From: Flavobacterium humi
Lineage (GTDB): Bacteria; Bacteroidota; Bacteroidia; Flavobacteriales; Flavobacteriaceae
NCBI RefSeq assembly: GCF_004745595.1
Contig: NZ_SRLH01000002.1
Span: forward strand, 434,001 to 498,000
DNA: 64,000 nt
Direction: 5' to 3'
The first letter of the stretch is position 1; every line of letters starts with the position of its first letter. Under the pieces are notes generated by a model, which saw nothing but the letters and a program-made list of their open reading frames with translations, was not told the DNA's origin and made no database searches. Made by a program: the position numbers and the translations under genes. Shown in pieces: positions 17,149 through 25,897 of this stretch.

Positions 17149-18276
17149 ATGTCCAAATTACCCGATGTAACGACGAGCATTTTCTCCGTCATGACCCAAC
17201 TGGCCAATAAGCATAACGCTATCAATCTTTCACAGGGATTTCCGAATTTTCCTGTTGATAAAAAGCTGTTGGAGATTTCCGGGCGTTTGCTTGGCGAAAA
17301 CATACACCAATACACACCCATGGCCGGGTTGCCGTCATTGCTTGAAAAGATAGCAAGGCTTACACTGGAAAATTACCGTCGTACCATAAATACCGAAACG
17401 GAAGTACTGATTACTTCGGGAGCCACGCAAGGCATTTTTACAGCGATAAACGCATTGGTCAATAAAGGTGAAGAAGTTATTATCCTGGACCCGAGTTATG
17501 ATAGTTACGAGCCTTCCGTTTTATTGGCCGGCGGAATCTCAGTCCGAATTTCGTTACAGGAAGATTATGCACCCGATTTTAACCGTATAGAAGCCTCAAT
17601 CACTTCCAAAACCAAAATGCTGGTCATCAATAACCCGCATAACCCGACGGGGAAAACCTGGACGGCTTCTGATTTTGACACTTTGGAAAATATCATCGAA
17701 AAACATCCGCAGCTTATCATTCTAAGCGACGAAGTTTACGAATACATCTCATTCCTGCATCCGCATATTTCATTGCATACCCGTCCTACATTAAGCGCCC
17801 GGGCTGTTATTGTTTCTTCTTTTGGAAAATCATTGCATGTTACCGGCTGGAAAGTAGGCTATCTGATTGCGCCTGAAAATCTTATGGTGGAAATCAAAAA
17901 AGCCCATCAATTCCTGGTCTTTAGCGTGAACAGTTTCTCCCAGCATGTCATTTCGGAATACCTTGATGTAGTTGATTTTGATGCCATTGCGAAAATGTAC
18001 CGGCAAAAAAGGGATTTGTTCCGGGACCTGGTCAGAGACAGCCGTTTTGAGCTCCTGCCCTGCGAAGGAACTTATTTCCAAGTCGTTAGCTATGCAAACA
18101 TTAGCAGTCAGGATGATATTGGCTTTTCTCAGGAGCTGATTACCCAACATGGTGTGGCGGCTATTCCTATTTCGGTATTCCATAAGGAAGCAACCGACAG
18201 GCGGATGTTGCGTTTTTGTTTCGCCAAAACTGATGAAACACTTATTGCCGCCGCCGAAAAATTAAGCAGGATTTAA
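17149..18276 (+). CDS. Methionine aminotransferase-type PLP enzyme
   Basis: 375 residues of fold-type I class I/II aminotransferases. LSQGFPNFPVD at the N-terminus is characteristic of the methionine/kynurenine aminotransferase (YbdL-like) group. NNPHNPTGK is at 161-169, Asp194-x-x-Tyr197 binds the PLP ring, and Lys227 in SSFGKSLHVTGWKVGY forms the Schiff base. It would transfer the amino group of methionine or related amino acids to a 2-oxoacid, for instance in the last step of methionine salvage. It is monocistronic, divergent from the T9SS cargo gene. Exact substrate is uncertain. Confidence 0.85.
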   Translation: MSKLPDVTTSIFSVMTQLANKHNAINLSQGFPNFPVDKKLLEISGRLLGENIHQYTPMAGLPSLLEKIARLTLENYRRTINTETEVLITSGATQGIFTAINALVNKGEEVIILDPSYDSYEPSVLLAGGISVRISLQEDYAPDFNRIEASITSKTKMLVINNPHNPTGKTWTASDFDTLENIIEKHPQLIILSDEVYEYISFLHPHISLHTRPTLSARAVIVSSFGKSLHVTGWKVGYLIAPENLMVEIKKAHQFLVFSVNSFSQHVISEYLDVVDFDAIAKMYRQKRDLFRDLVRDSRFELLPCEGTYFQVVSYANISSQDDIGFSQELITQHGVAAIPISVFHKEATDRRMLRFCFAKTDETLIAAAEKLSRI

Positions 18277-18288
18277 GCTGGTTATATG

Positions 18289-18888
18289 CTATAAACGTTT
18301 TTTCAGGTTCTCTTTTACTTCCTCAAACCATTCGTGGCGTAAAATACTCAATACGATACTATCGCGCCTTGTCCCATCGAGTTTGAGCATATTGCTCCTT
18401 AACACTCCGTCGACTTTGCAGCCAATGCTTTTCATAGCGGCCTTGCTTCGTTCATTGGTATTGTCAGCACGGAATTCGACACGCTCAAGCTGCATCTTTT
18501 CAAAAGCGAATTCAAGCAATAAGAATTTGCAGTGTTTGTTGAGGCCTGTCCCGTGGAATTGCTTCCCGTACCAGGTATACCCTATCTGGACCGTCTTGTT
18601 GTAAAGTTGGATGTCGTAAAAACGGGTACTTCCGGCATATTCGCCAGTACGCTTGTCGTATACGGCAAAAGCATATTCTATTTGCCTTTTGCGTTGGTCC
18701 AAAGCAATCTGGACATAATTCTTAAAATTCTCCTCGCCAATGGCCGCTATGGAAGAAAACGTCCAGATTTCCGGCTGGTTCAGGGAATAGGTAAGCAAAT
18801 TCGGAATATGGTAAGGCTGCAAAGGCTCCAGGCGTACCATTGCCGATTCGAGTGTGTAATTTTCAGAACAATTGAATAAAAAACTCAT
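18289..18888 (-). CDS. GNAT-family N-acetyltransferase (RimJ/RimL-like)
   Basis: 199 residues. The sequence VRLEPLQPYHIPNLL at about 18-32, YAGSTRFYDIQ, the acetyl-CoA region VQIGYTWYGKQFHGTGLNKHCKFLL (only part cited) and RVEFRADNTNERSKAAMKSIG follow the RimJ-like acetyltransferase order. Such enzymes acetylate protein N-termini or small amines using acetyl-CoA; the target here is unknown. It lies 9 bases after the preceding small gene on the same strand, so the two may be translated from one message. Confidence 0.85.
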   Translation of the reverse strand: MSFLFNCSENYTLESAMVRLEPLQPYHIPNLLTYSLNQPEIWTFSSIAAIGEENFKNYVQIALDQRKRQIEYAFAVYDKRTGEYAGSTRFYDIQLYNKTVQIGYTWYGKQFHGTGLNKHCKFLLLEFAFEKMQLERVEFRADNTNERSKAAMKSIGCKVDGVLRSNMLKLDGTRRDSIVLSILRHEWFEEVKENLKKRL

Positions 18889-18897
18889 AGTATTAGG

Positions 18898-19254
18898 TTA
18901 TTCGGCCATTTCATCATAACGCTGCGGTACCTGGGGATCGTATAAAGGGCATTTGAATTCTTCCATAATATCCACAAGGGCATTCATGGTTTTGCCTTCA
19001 GTGCCGTAACAATCGATCTGGATGCTTTGCGGTGTGGTAATAATCTGGAACGCACCTGGCCCTTTGTTGTTTTTCCAACTGGACTCATCTACTTTCTCCC
19101 AAGTAGAAAAAGCATTGGAAATCCTGTTGAGAATAACCTCGACCGGCAATTCTTCCAAACCTTCCAATGTTTCTTTTTCAAGAAGTGCCTCATATACCAA
19201 ATGGTGGTTCAGGTAAACTTCATCAAGGTATTTCCAAAAGAATAATTCGTACAT
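18898..19254 (-). CDS. Conserved small protein of unknown function
   Basis: 118 residues, acidic and without signal peptide or membrane segment. I do not recognise a named domain. Visible features are an N-terminal aromatic helix (MYELFFWKYLDEVYLNHHLVY, first 20 residues or so) and a C-terminal CPLYDPQVPQRYDEMAE tail. It lies between purM and the GNAT gene on the same strand, separated from purM by the structured repeat element, so it probably has its own transcript with the GNAT gene. Confidence 0.65.
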   Translation of the reverse strand: MYELFFWKYLDEVYLNHHLVYEALLEKETLEGLEELPVEVILNRISNAFSTWEKVDESSWKNNKGPGAFQIITTPQSIQIDCYGTEGKTMNALVDIMEEFKCPLYDPQVPQRYDEMAE

Positions 19255-19263
19255 AAGTTCTAT

Positions 19264-19341
19264 TTTTTAGCCCTGATGGAAGCGGCATCCTCCTGAGGTT
19301 GGTAACCGAAGGAGATATAGCGGACAGCAGGAATGGCTTCT
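19264..19341 (-). ncRNA. Structured intergenic element, copy 2
   Basis: This copy is read on the minus strand and begins at the purM stop codon. It has an outer stem GAAGC/GCTTC and an inner stem ATCTCCT/AGGAGGAT with an internal hairpin GGTT/AACC. Its conserved blocks (TTCCTGCT, CCGCTATATC, GGATGCCGCTT, ATCAGGGCTAAA) match the copy at 9627-9709. The outer stem differs from that copy by a paired change (A-T here, G-C there) and the inner stem differs wholesale while staying paired. Confidence 0.6.
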
Positions 19342-20518
19342 AATAATTAAAAACGCCGTATTCGGATGTTATGGTTAATTTTTTGCCTTGGTTTGCTTCC
19401 ACACGGCCTATGATTTGGGCATCGATACCAAAGGATTTTGAAATGTCGATGATCTCATTTGCGATGTCGGCAGGAACGTAAATTTCCATGCGGTGGCCAC
19501 AATTGAAGACCTGGTACATTTCTTTCCAATCGGTTTTTGACTGCTCCTGGATAAGCCTGAACAATGGCGGAACCGGAAAAAGATTGTCTTTGATGACGTG
19601 CACATCTTCTACAAAATGCAGGACCTTGGTTTGTGCCCCGCCGCTGCAATGCACCATTCCGTGGATATCGGCCGGCGTGTATTGTGAAAGTATTTTCTTG
19701 ATGACCGGCGCATAGGTCCTGGTCGGGGAAAGCACTAGTTTCCCGGCATCTATGGGGGAATCTTCTACGGCATCTGTCAATTTTACCTTTCCGGAATATA
19801 CCAAATCCGAAGGCACCGAAGCGTCGAAACTTTCCGGGTATTTGTGAGCCAGGTAATTGTCGAAAACATCATGCCTTGCAGACGTCAGCCCGTTGCTTCC
19901 CATACCGCCGTTATAATTTTTCTCATATTGGGCCTGGCCAAAAGAAGCCAATCCTACTATGACATCACCAGCCTGGATGTTCGCGTTATCAATCACATCT
20001 TTACGTTTCATACGGGCCGTAACGGTAGAATCTACAATTAACGTCCTGACCAAATCGCCGACATCTGCTGTTTCGCCGCCGGTGGAGTGTATGGTCACAC
20101 CGAAGGTTTTGAGTTCTTCGATCAGTTCTTCCGTTCCGTTGATAATTGCTGAAATGACTTCGCCAGGAATCAGGTTTTTATTTCGGCCTATGGTAGAAGA
20201 CAGCATGATATTGTCGGTGGCACCTACGCATAACAAATCATCGATGTTCATAATCAGGGCATCCTGTGCAATACCTTTCCAAACGGACATATCACCGGTT
20301 TCCTTCCAGTACATGTACGCCAAGGACGATTTGGTCCCTGCGCCGTCAGCATGCATGATCAGGCAATATTCCTGGTCATTGGTCAAATGATCCGGTACGA
20401 TTTTACAGAAAGCTTTTGGGAATAATCCTTTATCGATGTTTTTGATGGCATTGTGCACATCTTCTTTAGCAGCCGAAACGCCACGAAGCGCGTATCTTTT
20501 TGAAGTGTCAGAACTCAT
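19340..20518 (-). CDS. purM: Phosphoribosylformylglycinamidine cyclo-ligase (AIR synthetase)
   Basis: 392 residues from the ATG at 20518, where the conserved SSDTSKRYALRGVSAAKEDVH start lies; the frame extends 20 codons upstream without family similarity. It contains HADGAGTKSSLAYMYWK and HSTGGETADVGDLVRT, typical AIR-synthase ATP and substrate loops, and GMVHCSGGAQTK in the C-terminal half. It closes the imidazole ring of FGAM to AIR in purine synthesis. At 392 residues it is longer than the E. coli enzyme (about 345), a form I recall as usual in Bacteroidota. Its stop codon is part of structured element copy 2. Confidence 0.92.
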   Translation of the reverse strand: MSSDTSKRYALRGVSAAKEDVHNAIKNIDKGLFPKAFCKIVPDHLTNDQEYCLIMHADGAGTKSSLAYMYWKETGDMSVWKGIAQDALIMNIDDLLCVGATDNIMLSSTIGRNKNLIPGEVISAIINGTEELIEELKTFGVTIHSTGGETADVGDLVRTLIVDSTVTARMKRKDVIDNANIQAGDVIVGLASFGQAQYEKNYNGGMGSNGLTSARHDVFDNYLAHKYPESFDASVPSDLVYSGKVKLTDAVEDSPIDAGKLVLSPTRTYAPVIKKILSQYTPADIHGMVHCSGGAQTKVLHFVEDVHVIKDNLFPVPPLFRLIQEQSKTDWKEMYQVFNCGHRMEIYVPADIANEIIDISKSFGIDAQIIGRVEANQGKKLTITSEYGVFNY

Positions 20519-20623
20519 GAAGTTAGTAGTTGTGCCTGTTTTGCCGTATGGGACAAGACAGGTAGATTGTTGTGGCACAAAGATAATAAAAGATTGCCGA
20601 TTTCAGATTGGGAATTTACAGTT

Positions 20624-21508
20624 TTAGTTTTCCAGGACTTCAATTTCCACACGACGGTTTGCGGCGCGTTCCTCTTCGGTTTTTTCAGGTAACGGAAACA
20701 AAGGCATGCTACTTCCGAAGCCTTTAAATGTCATTCTTTTGGAATCGATTCCGTTCAATTCGAGGAACTGTTTTACCGCTTTGGCCCTTTGTGTCGACAA
20801 ATCCCTCCTGTCTACCGCCAGGCAGCACAAATGCCCCTGGATGCTTATTTTAAGGTTTGCATTTTTTTGCATAACCAGCAAGAGTTCGTAAAGCTTGCTC
20901 CTGGATTCTTTTGTGATGGCAAAGGTATTGAGTACAAAATTCAGGTTTTCCAATTTAAGCTTTTCACCGGCTTTGGCGACATTGAATGTTTCCATAAATT
21001 TGACATCCAGCGGAATTTCCGAGCTTGTCCCATCGAAATTTGTGACGACGATTTTGTCCGGGAATGAAACGGCTTCTTTGGCTGTATTGATTTCTTTAGG
21101 TTTGAGTCCCATGATTTCAGCCTCACGATGCAAATCTTTTGGCAATAAATAATAGATGATAACCCTTCTGTTCTGTGCTTTTATTTTAGAATGCTGGATG
21201 CTTTCCCCGAAGCTCGCTTTTTTGAAATCTTCTCTGATTTTCATGCGGTTTTTCACCCAATTGAAAACCGTTTCGACTCTTTTGGCCGATAGGGAATCAT
21301 TGTATTGCATGGTTCCGTCTTCATCTGTAAAGCCATAAATGGAAAGGATCTTGCTTTCTTTGTTTTCCAGGATCCATTTTTGGAGCGATTTGCTTTCGGA
21401 AGGAGGCAAAGTATGCTGGTTGCTTTCAAAAAACACCGAAAACTGTTCCTGGGAATACCCTACTAAAGAGGTGATGAAGAAGAAAACAAAAAAAACACTT
21501 TTATCCAT
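20624..21508 (-). CDS. Exported protein with two OmpA-like domains
   Basis: 294 residues with a signal peptide (MDKSVFFVFFFITSLVGYSQ). Residues about 22-125 form one OmpA-like peptidoglycan-binding domain (ILSIYGFTDEDGT, LSAKRVETVFNWV, QNRRVIIYY). Residues about 195-294 form a second (KISIQGHLCCLAVD, STQRAKAVKQFLELNGI, ANRRVEIEVLEN). There is no beta-barrel or lipobox, so this is a periplasmic double domain. The second domain has HLCCLAVD where the usual peptidoglycan-contact motif is GHTDNxG, so it may not bind diaminopimelate normally. Role unknown; envelope tethering is likely. Confidence 0.82.
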   Translation of the reverse strand: MDKSVFFVFFFITSLVGYSQEQFSVFFESNQHTLPPSESKSLQKWILENKESKILSIYGFTDEDGTMQYNDSLSAKRVETVFNWVKNRMKIREDFKKASFGESIQHSKIKAQNRRVIIYYLLPKDLHREAEIMGLKPKEINTAKEAVSFPDKIVVTNFDGTSSEIPLDVKFMETFNVAKAGEKLKLENLNFVLNTFAITKESRSKLYELLLVMQKNANLKISIQGHLCCLAVDRRDLSTQRAKAVKQFLELNGIDSKRMTFKGFGSSMPLFPLPEKTEEERAANRRVEIEVLEN

Positions 21509-21587
21509 GGCTTACTTTTTTAACGAATTTCGACAAAATAAATCATAAATAAAAGCTTTTTATAGTATTTCGATGGGTATGAAAAAC

Positions 21588-21618
21588 AAAAAACCTGCCA
21601 AAAATTGACAGGTTTTCA
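21588..21618 (-). terminator. Terminator of glutamine synthetase gene
   Basis: Stem AAAACCTG.CAA/TTG.CAGGTTTT with one mismatch, followed on the minus strand by a T-rich tract. Confidence 0.75.
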
Positions 21619-21635
21619 GACTAAATTGTAAAATC

Positions 21636-23825
21636 CTATTTGGTAAACAATAATTCTCTGTATTTTGTTAATGTCCAGATTTCGTCATCAACCAATAACT
21701 CCAGTTTATCGCAATGTTCACGGATCACTTCAAAATATGGCTTTACTTTATCGCAGTAAGCTTCGGCCATTTTCTCGGCGCTTGGCAGGTTATTCGCTTT
21801 TTTACGCTCATCGATCATGGCATCCACATTGGTGTTGATCCCTTCAATGTGTGACGAAATTTCTTTAATTAAGGAAACTTGCTCTTTTGCGATTTTTTCA
21901 AAGTCCTTACCAAAGATTTCTTTTAATCCTTTTACATTTTCGATCAGGATGTTTTGGTAGCGGATAGCCGTAGGAATGACATGGTTGCGGGCAATATCGC
22001 CTAAAACCCTTCCTTCAATCTGGATTTTCTTCGTGTATTCTTCCAATTCTATTTCGTAACGGGCCTCAACCTCAACATGGTTCATCACATTCATTTCCCC
22101 GAACAAGGCAACTGCTGCTTTGGAAACTTTAGCTTTCAATGCTTTTGGCGTTGTTTTATGATTGCTCAAACCGCGTTTTTTCGCTTCTTTTTCCCAGGCA
22201 TCGCTGTATCCGTCACCTTCGAATAAAATCGTTTTGGTTTGTTTGATATATTCTCTTAGGACATTGAAGATCGCTTCGTCTTTTTTCAGGTCTTTTTTCT
22301 CGATCAAAGCATCTACTTCCACTTTAAAATCTTTCAGCTGCTTGGCCACAATCGTATTTAAAGTAGTCATGGAAACCGCGCAGTTCGCAGAAGATCCCAC
22401 AGCCCTGAATTCGAATTTATTTCCTGTAAAGGCAAAAGGCGAAGTCCTGTTCCTGTCTGTATTGTCCAATAATACATCCGGAATTTTCCCTACTACATTA
22501 AGTTTTAGGTCTGTTTTTTCCTCCGGTGATAATTTTCCTGCAGAAACCCCTTCCAATTCTGCCAGTACTTTGGTTAACTGTTGTCCGATGAAAACGGAGA
22601 TGATAGCCGGCGGCGCTTCATTTGCTCCCAAACGGTGGTCGTTGCTTGCCGAAGCGATTCCTGCTCTTAACAATTCTTCATATTCATGTACCGCCTTGAT
22701 CGTATTGATGAAAAATGTTAAGAACTGCAAGTTGCTCATTGGTGTTTTCCCAGGGCTTAGCAAGTTGATTCCGGTATCTGTAGCCAAAGACCAGTTGTTG
22801 TGTTTCCCTGACCCGTTTACACCTTTGAATGGTTTTTCGTGGAAAAGGACTTTAAAATCATGGCGTTCGGCAACTTTTTGCATCACATCCATCAACAATG
22901 AATTGTGGTCTACCGCTAGATTTATTTCTTCAAAAATTGGCGCCAGCTCAAATTGATTCGGAGCTACCTCATTATGACGGGTTTTTACCGGAATCCCCAA
23001 TAGCATACATTCGTATTCCAATTCTCTCATGTATTGTAAAACACGCGTCGGGATAGAACCGAAATAATGGTCGTCCAATTGCTGTCCTTTTGAGGATGTA
23101 TGTCCCAGCAAAGTCCTTCCGGTAGCCAGGATATCCGGGCGGGAAGATGCCAAAGCATTGTCTACCAGGAAATATTCTTGTTCCCAACCCAATGTTGGAG
23201 TAATTTTTTTAACGTTTTTGTCAAAATATTTAGCCACATCTGTTGCGGCCATATCAATAGCGTGCAAGGCTCTTAATAGAGGTGTTTTATTATCCAGGGC
23301 TTCACCGGTATACGAAATGAAAACTGTCGGGATACATAAGGTTGAACCGAAGATAAATGCTGGAGATGTCGGGTCCCAGGCAGTATAACCACGGGCTTCG
23401 AATGTATTCCTGATTCCTCCGTTAGGGAAAGAAGAAGCATCCGGCTCCTGTTGTACCAATTGGCTTCCGCCGAATTTTTCAACCGGGTCGCTGCCATCCA
23501 TTGATGTTTCGAAAAAAGCATCATGCTTTTCTGCCGTAGTCCCTGTTAAGGGCTGGAACCAGTGTGTATAATGTGTCACTCCTTTAGACAAAGCCCATTC
23601 TTTCATTCCCATAGCAATATAATCTGCCAATTTCCTGTCGATTTTGGTCCCGTGCTGAACAGCGCCTTTAACTGCTTTGTATGCTTCTTCAGTCAAAAAC
23701 TGTCGCATCGCTTTATCATTAAATACGTTCGAACCGAAAATTGCGGATTTTCTATCTGATTCTTCAAATAAAACAGGTTTCCTTCCTGTCGCTTTTTGCA
23801 ATGCCTGAAATCTTAAAGTTGCCAT
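21636..23825 (-). CDS. glnN: Type III glutamine synthetase
   Basis: 729 residues, the length of the large GSIII (GlnN) form found in Bacteroidota and cyanobacteria; GSI is about 470. Catalytic-core blocks include GWEQEYFLVD, KTRHNEVAPNQFELAPI, FHEKPFKGVNGSGKHNNWS and NDHRLGANEAPPAIISVFIG. It makes glutamine from glutamate, ammonia and ATP in the cytosol. It is monocistronic with a well-formed promoter upstream and a terminator downstream, and lies divergently from terC. Confidence 0.95.
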   Translation of the reverse strand: MATLRFQALQKATGRKPVLFEESDRKSAIFGSNVFNDKAMRQFLTEEAYKAVKGAVQHGTKIDRKLADYIAMGMKEWALSKGVTHYTHWFQPLTGTTAEKHDAFFETSMDGSDPVEKFGGSQLVQQEPDASSFPNGGIRNTFEARGYTAWDPTSPAFIFGSTLCIPTVFISYTGEALDNKTPLLRALHAIDMAATDVAKYFDKNVKKITPTLGWEQEYFLVDNALASSRPDILATGRTLLGHTSSKGQQLDDHYFGSIPTRVLQYMRELEYECMLLGIPVKTRHNEVAPNQFELAPIFEEINLAVDHNSLLMDVMQKVAERHDFKVLFHEKPFKGVNGSGKHNNWSLATDTGINLLSPGKTPMSNLQFLTFFINTIKAVHEYEELLRAGIASASNDHRLGANEAPPAIISVFIGQQLTKVLAELEGVSAGKLSPEEKTDLKLNVVGKIPDVLLDNTDRNRTSPFAFTGNKFEFRAVGSSANCAVSMTTLNTIVAKQLKDFKVEVDALIEKKDLKKDEAIFNVLREYIKQTKTILFEGDGYSDAWEKEAKKRGLSNHKTTPKALKAKVSKAAVALFGEMNVMNHVEVEARYEIELEEYTKKIQIEGRVLGDIARNHVIPTAIRYQNILIENVKGLKEIFGKDFEKIAKEQVSLIKEISSHIEGINTNVDAMIDERKKANNLPSAEKMAEAYCDKVKPYFEVIREHCDKLELLVDDEIWTLTKYRELLFTK

Positions 23826-23865
23826 AAAGTTGTGTTTTTAAATTTATACCCCCTAAATATTAATG

Positions 23866-23898
23866 CAAATATATATATTTTTATAAATTTTAAACAAA
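23866..23898 (-). promoter_or_regulatory. Promoter of type III glutamine synthetase
   Basis: On the minus strand TTTG (23898-23895) and TATATTTG (23873-23866) are spaced by 21 bases, matching the Bacteroidota -33/-7 pattern. The predicted leader is about 35 bases. Confidence 0.65.
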
Positions 23899-23983
23899 TA
23901 CCCCTATAAAATTTAATGTTAAATTAAAATTAAATCATTTTAACGAATTTTACCGAGGGTTTCTTTATTCCGATTGCAAAGGT

Positions 23984-23991
23984 TATATTTG
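23984..23991 (+). promoter_or_regulatory. Candidate -7 promoter element of the terC-like gene
   Basis: TATATTTG, a perfect TAnnTTTG match, about 20 bases before the start codon, implying a short leader. A TTTCTTT run lies upstream in place of a clear -33 TTG. Confidence 0.5.
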
Positions 23992-24011
23992 TAACACTTA
24001 AAAAAAACATT

Positions 24012-24965
24012 ATGATTGTCTGGATTTCATTTTTACTGGTGGTAGTTCTATTTCTTGCGCTTGATTTGGGTATTTTCAACAAAAACCCACACATCATCAG
24101 TACCAAAGAAGCCAGCATGTGGACCGGAATCTGGGTCGCTTTGTCTTTTGCTTTTTCCGGAGTGATTTATTGGTTGTACCAAAACCATTACGTAGACAAC
24201 CCCGATAGCCTGAAACCGGCGGCAGCCACCATGAAATATATTACCGGTTACCTCATCGAGCTATCGTTGAGTATTGACAATATTTTTGTAATTGCCGTTA
24301 TTTTCGCTTCTTTTAAAATCCCGCAGAAATACCAGCACCGCGTTTTGTTCTGGGGAATCCTGGGCGCAATTGTTTTTCGGGGGCTTATGATTTTCTTTGG
24401 TGTGATGATCATCAATAAATTCAGCTGGACTACTTATTTGTTTGGCGCCTTCCTGATTTTTACCGCGATAAAAATGCTGTTCACCAATGACGAGGAAAAT
24501 TTTGAACCAAAAGAATCTTTTGTATACAAGGCTCTTGGAAAAATAATGCCGATAACTTCGGAAATCAACGGGGAAAAATTCTTCCTCAAATCTGAAAAAG
24601 GGAAAATAGCGACGCCGCTTTTTGTCGCATTGATTGTCATTGAAGTGATGGATGTTTTGTTTGCCGTAGACAGCGTACCGGCAATTTTGGCCATTACCAA
24701 AGATCCTTTCCTGGTATTCAGCTCTAACATTTTTGCTATTTTAGGATTGCGTTCGATGTACTTTTTCCTGGCAAACATGCTGGAAAAATTCAGTTACCTG
24801 GAATACAGCCTGATTGCCATACTGAGTTTTGTAGGGCTAAAAATGCTGCTGCACCATTATATTGAAGTACCGGAATGGGCTTCCCTTGGCTTTATAGCCT
24901 TGTCCTTGATTGTAGGGGTTTTGGTTTCTTTACAAAAAAGCAAAAATACCGATATAACAGAATAA
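24012..24965 (+). CDS. TerC/Alx-family integral membrane protein
   Basis: 317 residues with about nine hydrophobic segments. It carries LSLSIDNIFVIAVIF and EVMDVLFAVDSVPAILAIT, the two acidic membrane motifs that define TerC, and GLRSMYFFLANMLEKFSYL. Members of the family have been linked to tellurite resistance and to manganese export or metal loading of exoenzymes. No ter operon genes are nearby, so tellurite resistance should not be assumed. It ends only 5 bases from the convergent HopA1-like gene with no hairpin between them. Confidence 0.9.
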   Translation: MIVWISFLLVVVLFLALDLGIFNKNPHIISTKEASMWTGIWVALSFAFSGVIYWLYQNHYVDNPDSLKPAAATMKYITGYLIELSLSIDNIFVIAVIFASFKIPQKYQHRVLFWGILGAIVFRGLMIFFGVMIINKFSWTTYLFGAFLIFTAIKMLFTNDEENFEPKESFVYKALGKIMPITSEINGEKFFLKSEKGKIATPLFVALIVIEVMDVLFAVDSVPAILAITKDPFLVFSSNIFAILGLRSMYFFLANMLEKFSYLEYSLIAILSFVGLKMLLHHYIEVPEWASLGFIALSLIVGVLVSLQKSKNTDITE

Positions 24966-24970
24966 TCAAA

Positions 24971-25897
24971 TCAATAGATGCCTTCCCTGTAAACGGTTTG
25001 CGGATGAATGCCTTTTGCCAAAAAGGCGGCATTGATGCTTTCCACGCATATTTCTTTCGATTTGGCGGCAATGAGCTGTTCGTATAACGACCCGGCAATA
25101 ATCCCCGATCTGTGGGTTCCGAAGCTTTCTTTTCCGTTTCCATTATCGGAAGGTTCTTCTGCATATCCTATTCCTGGGTATAAAGCCAGGTGAAAAGCCG
25201 AATGGGCCTTTTTAAAATACCTTTTGTCGTATATTTTTTCTAATTGAGAGATTACTTTATCCTTATCTTTTTTGCTAAAATACAGCACAGAATTATCCAC
25301 TCTTTGGGAATCCGGCAATGCCTGCAGGATCTTAAACTGGAAGGCGATATTTGATTCGTTCAGGCAATGCAATAATTTTTCCGTAAAAAACAAGGCCCAT
25401 TTACTTGCAAGGTTGCAATACAACCGCGAAAGCCCTTCTTCAAAATCAGGTCCGCCGCTTTTCCCTTTGTACAAATAAAAACCGGGGGAAACATTGGGGA
25501 AATGGCAGGAAAAACGAACGTCGATAAATTGGCCTACCGCCGGAGCCTCCTCTAAGAAAGTATCTTTTTGAATGTCCAGGTACAGGCATATTCCGTATTT
25601 GGACACTTTTATCTTTTGCCCATCGAGCAGCCCGGTTACCTCCCAATTATTTTCCACATAGTGGTTTTCCGGAAAAATCCCGGCCAAAGCCCCGATAAAA
25701 TCAGGATCAGTATGCAGGGAATGCTGTTCTTTTTCCTCCAGGCAATAATATTGCTTGTAAATGACTTGTTTGAGGGTTTCCACAATTCTTTCCCTGGATT
25801 TGCCCAATTGGATAATTTTTCCCAAACCATGATGATGGATGTATCCTTGGCCGGCATAGAAATCCTTCGCGATTTTATGCAATGTATTTGTAATCAT
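24971..25897 (-). CDS. HopA1-domain protein, LxmY-like putative lanthipeptide lyase
   Basis: 308 residues. The C-terminal half has the ordered landmarks of the HopA1 effector family: DNSVLYF at 201-207, a FHLALYPGIGYAEEP block at 235-249 and SFGTHRSGIIA at 258-268. HopA1 proteins are related in fold to phosphothreonine lyases. In class V lanthipeptide clusters (LxmY of lexapeptide) and thioamitide clusters (TvaD) such a protein works with an APH-like kinase to dehydrate Ser/Thr. The start overlaps the kinase stop as ATGA, and the kinase follows a Ser/Thr/Cys-tailed precursor gene, so this is best read as the lyase half of a split dehydratase. A lone effector-like role is unlikely given the context. 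Confidence 0.82.
   Translation of the reverse strand: MITNTLHKIAKDFYAGQGYIHHHGLGKIIQLGKSRERIVETLKQVIYKQYYCLEEKEQHSLHTDPDFIGALAGIFPENHYVENNWEVTGLLDGQKIKVSKYGICLYLDIQKDTFLEEAPAVGQFIDVRFSCHFPNVSPGFYLYKGKSGGPDFEEGLSRLYCNLASKWALFFTEKLLHCLNESNIAFQFKILQALPDSQRVDNSVLYFSKKDKDKVISQLEKIYDKRYFKKAHSAFHLALYPGIGYAEEPSDNGNGKESFGTHRSGIIAGSLYEQLIAAKSKEICVESINAAFLAKGIHPQTVYREGIY

Noticed and set aside
24012..24965. Tellurite-resistance function for the TerC-like protein
   Set aside because: No terA/B/D/E/Z genes are nearby; the family has wider metal-related roles.
24971..25897. Reading the HopA1-domain protein as a type III secretion effector
   Set aside because: No type III secretion genes are present and the gene is fused by overlap to an APH-like kinase and a Ser/Thr/Cys-tailed small gene, which is the RiPP arrangement.
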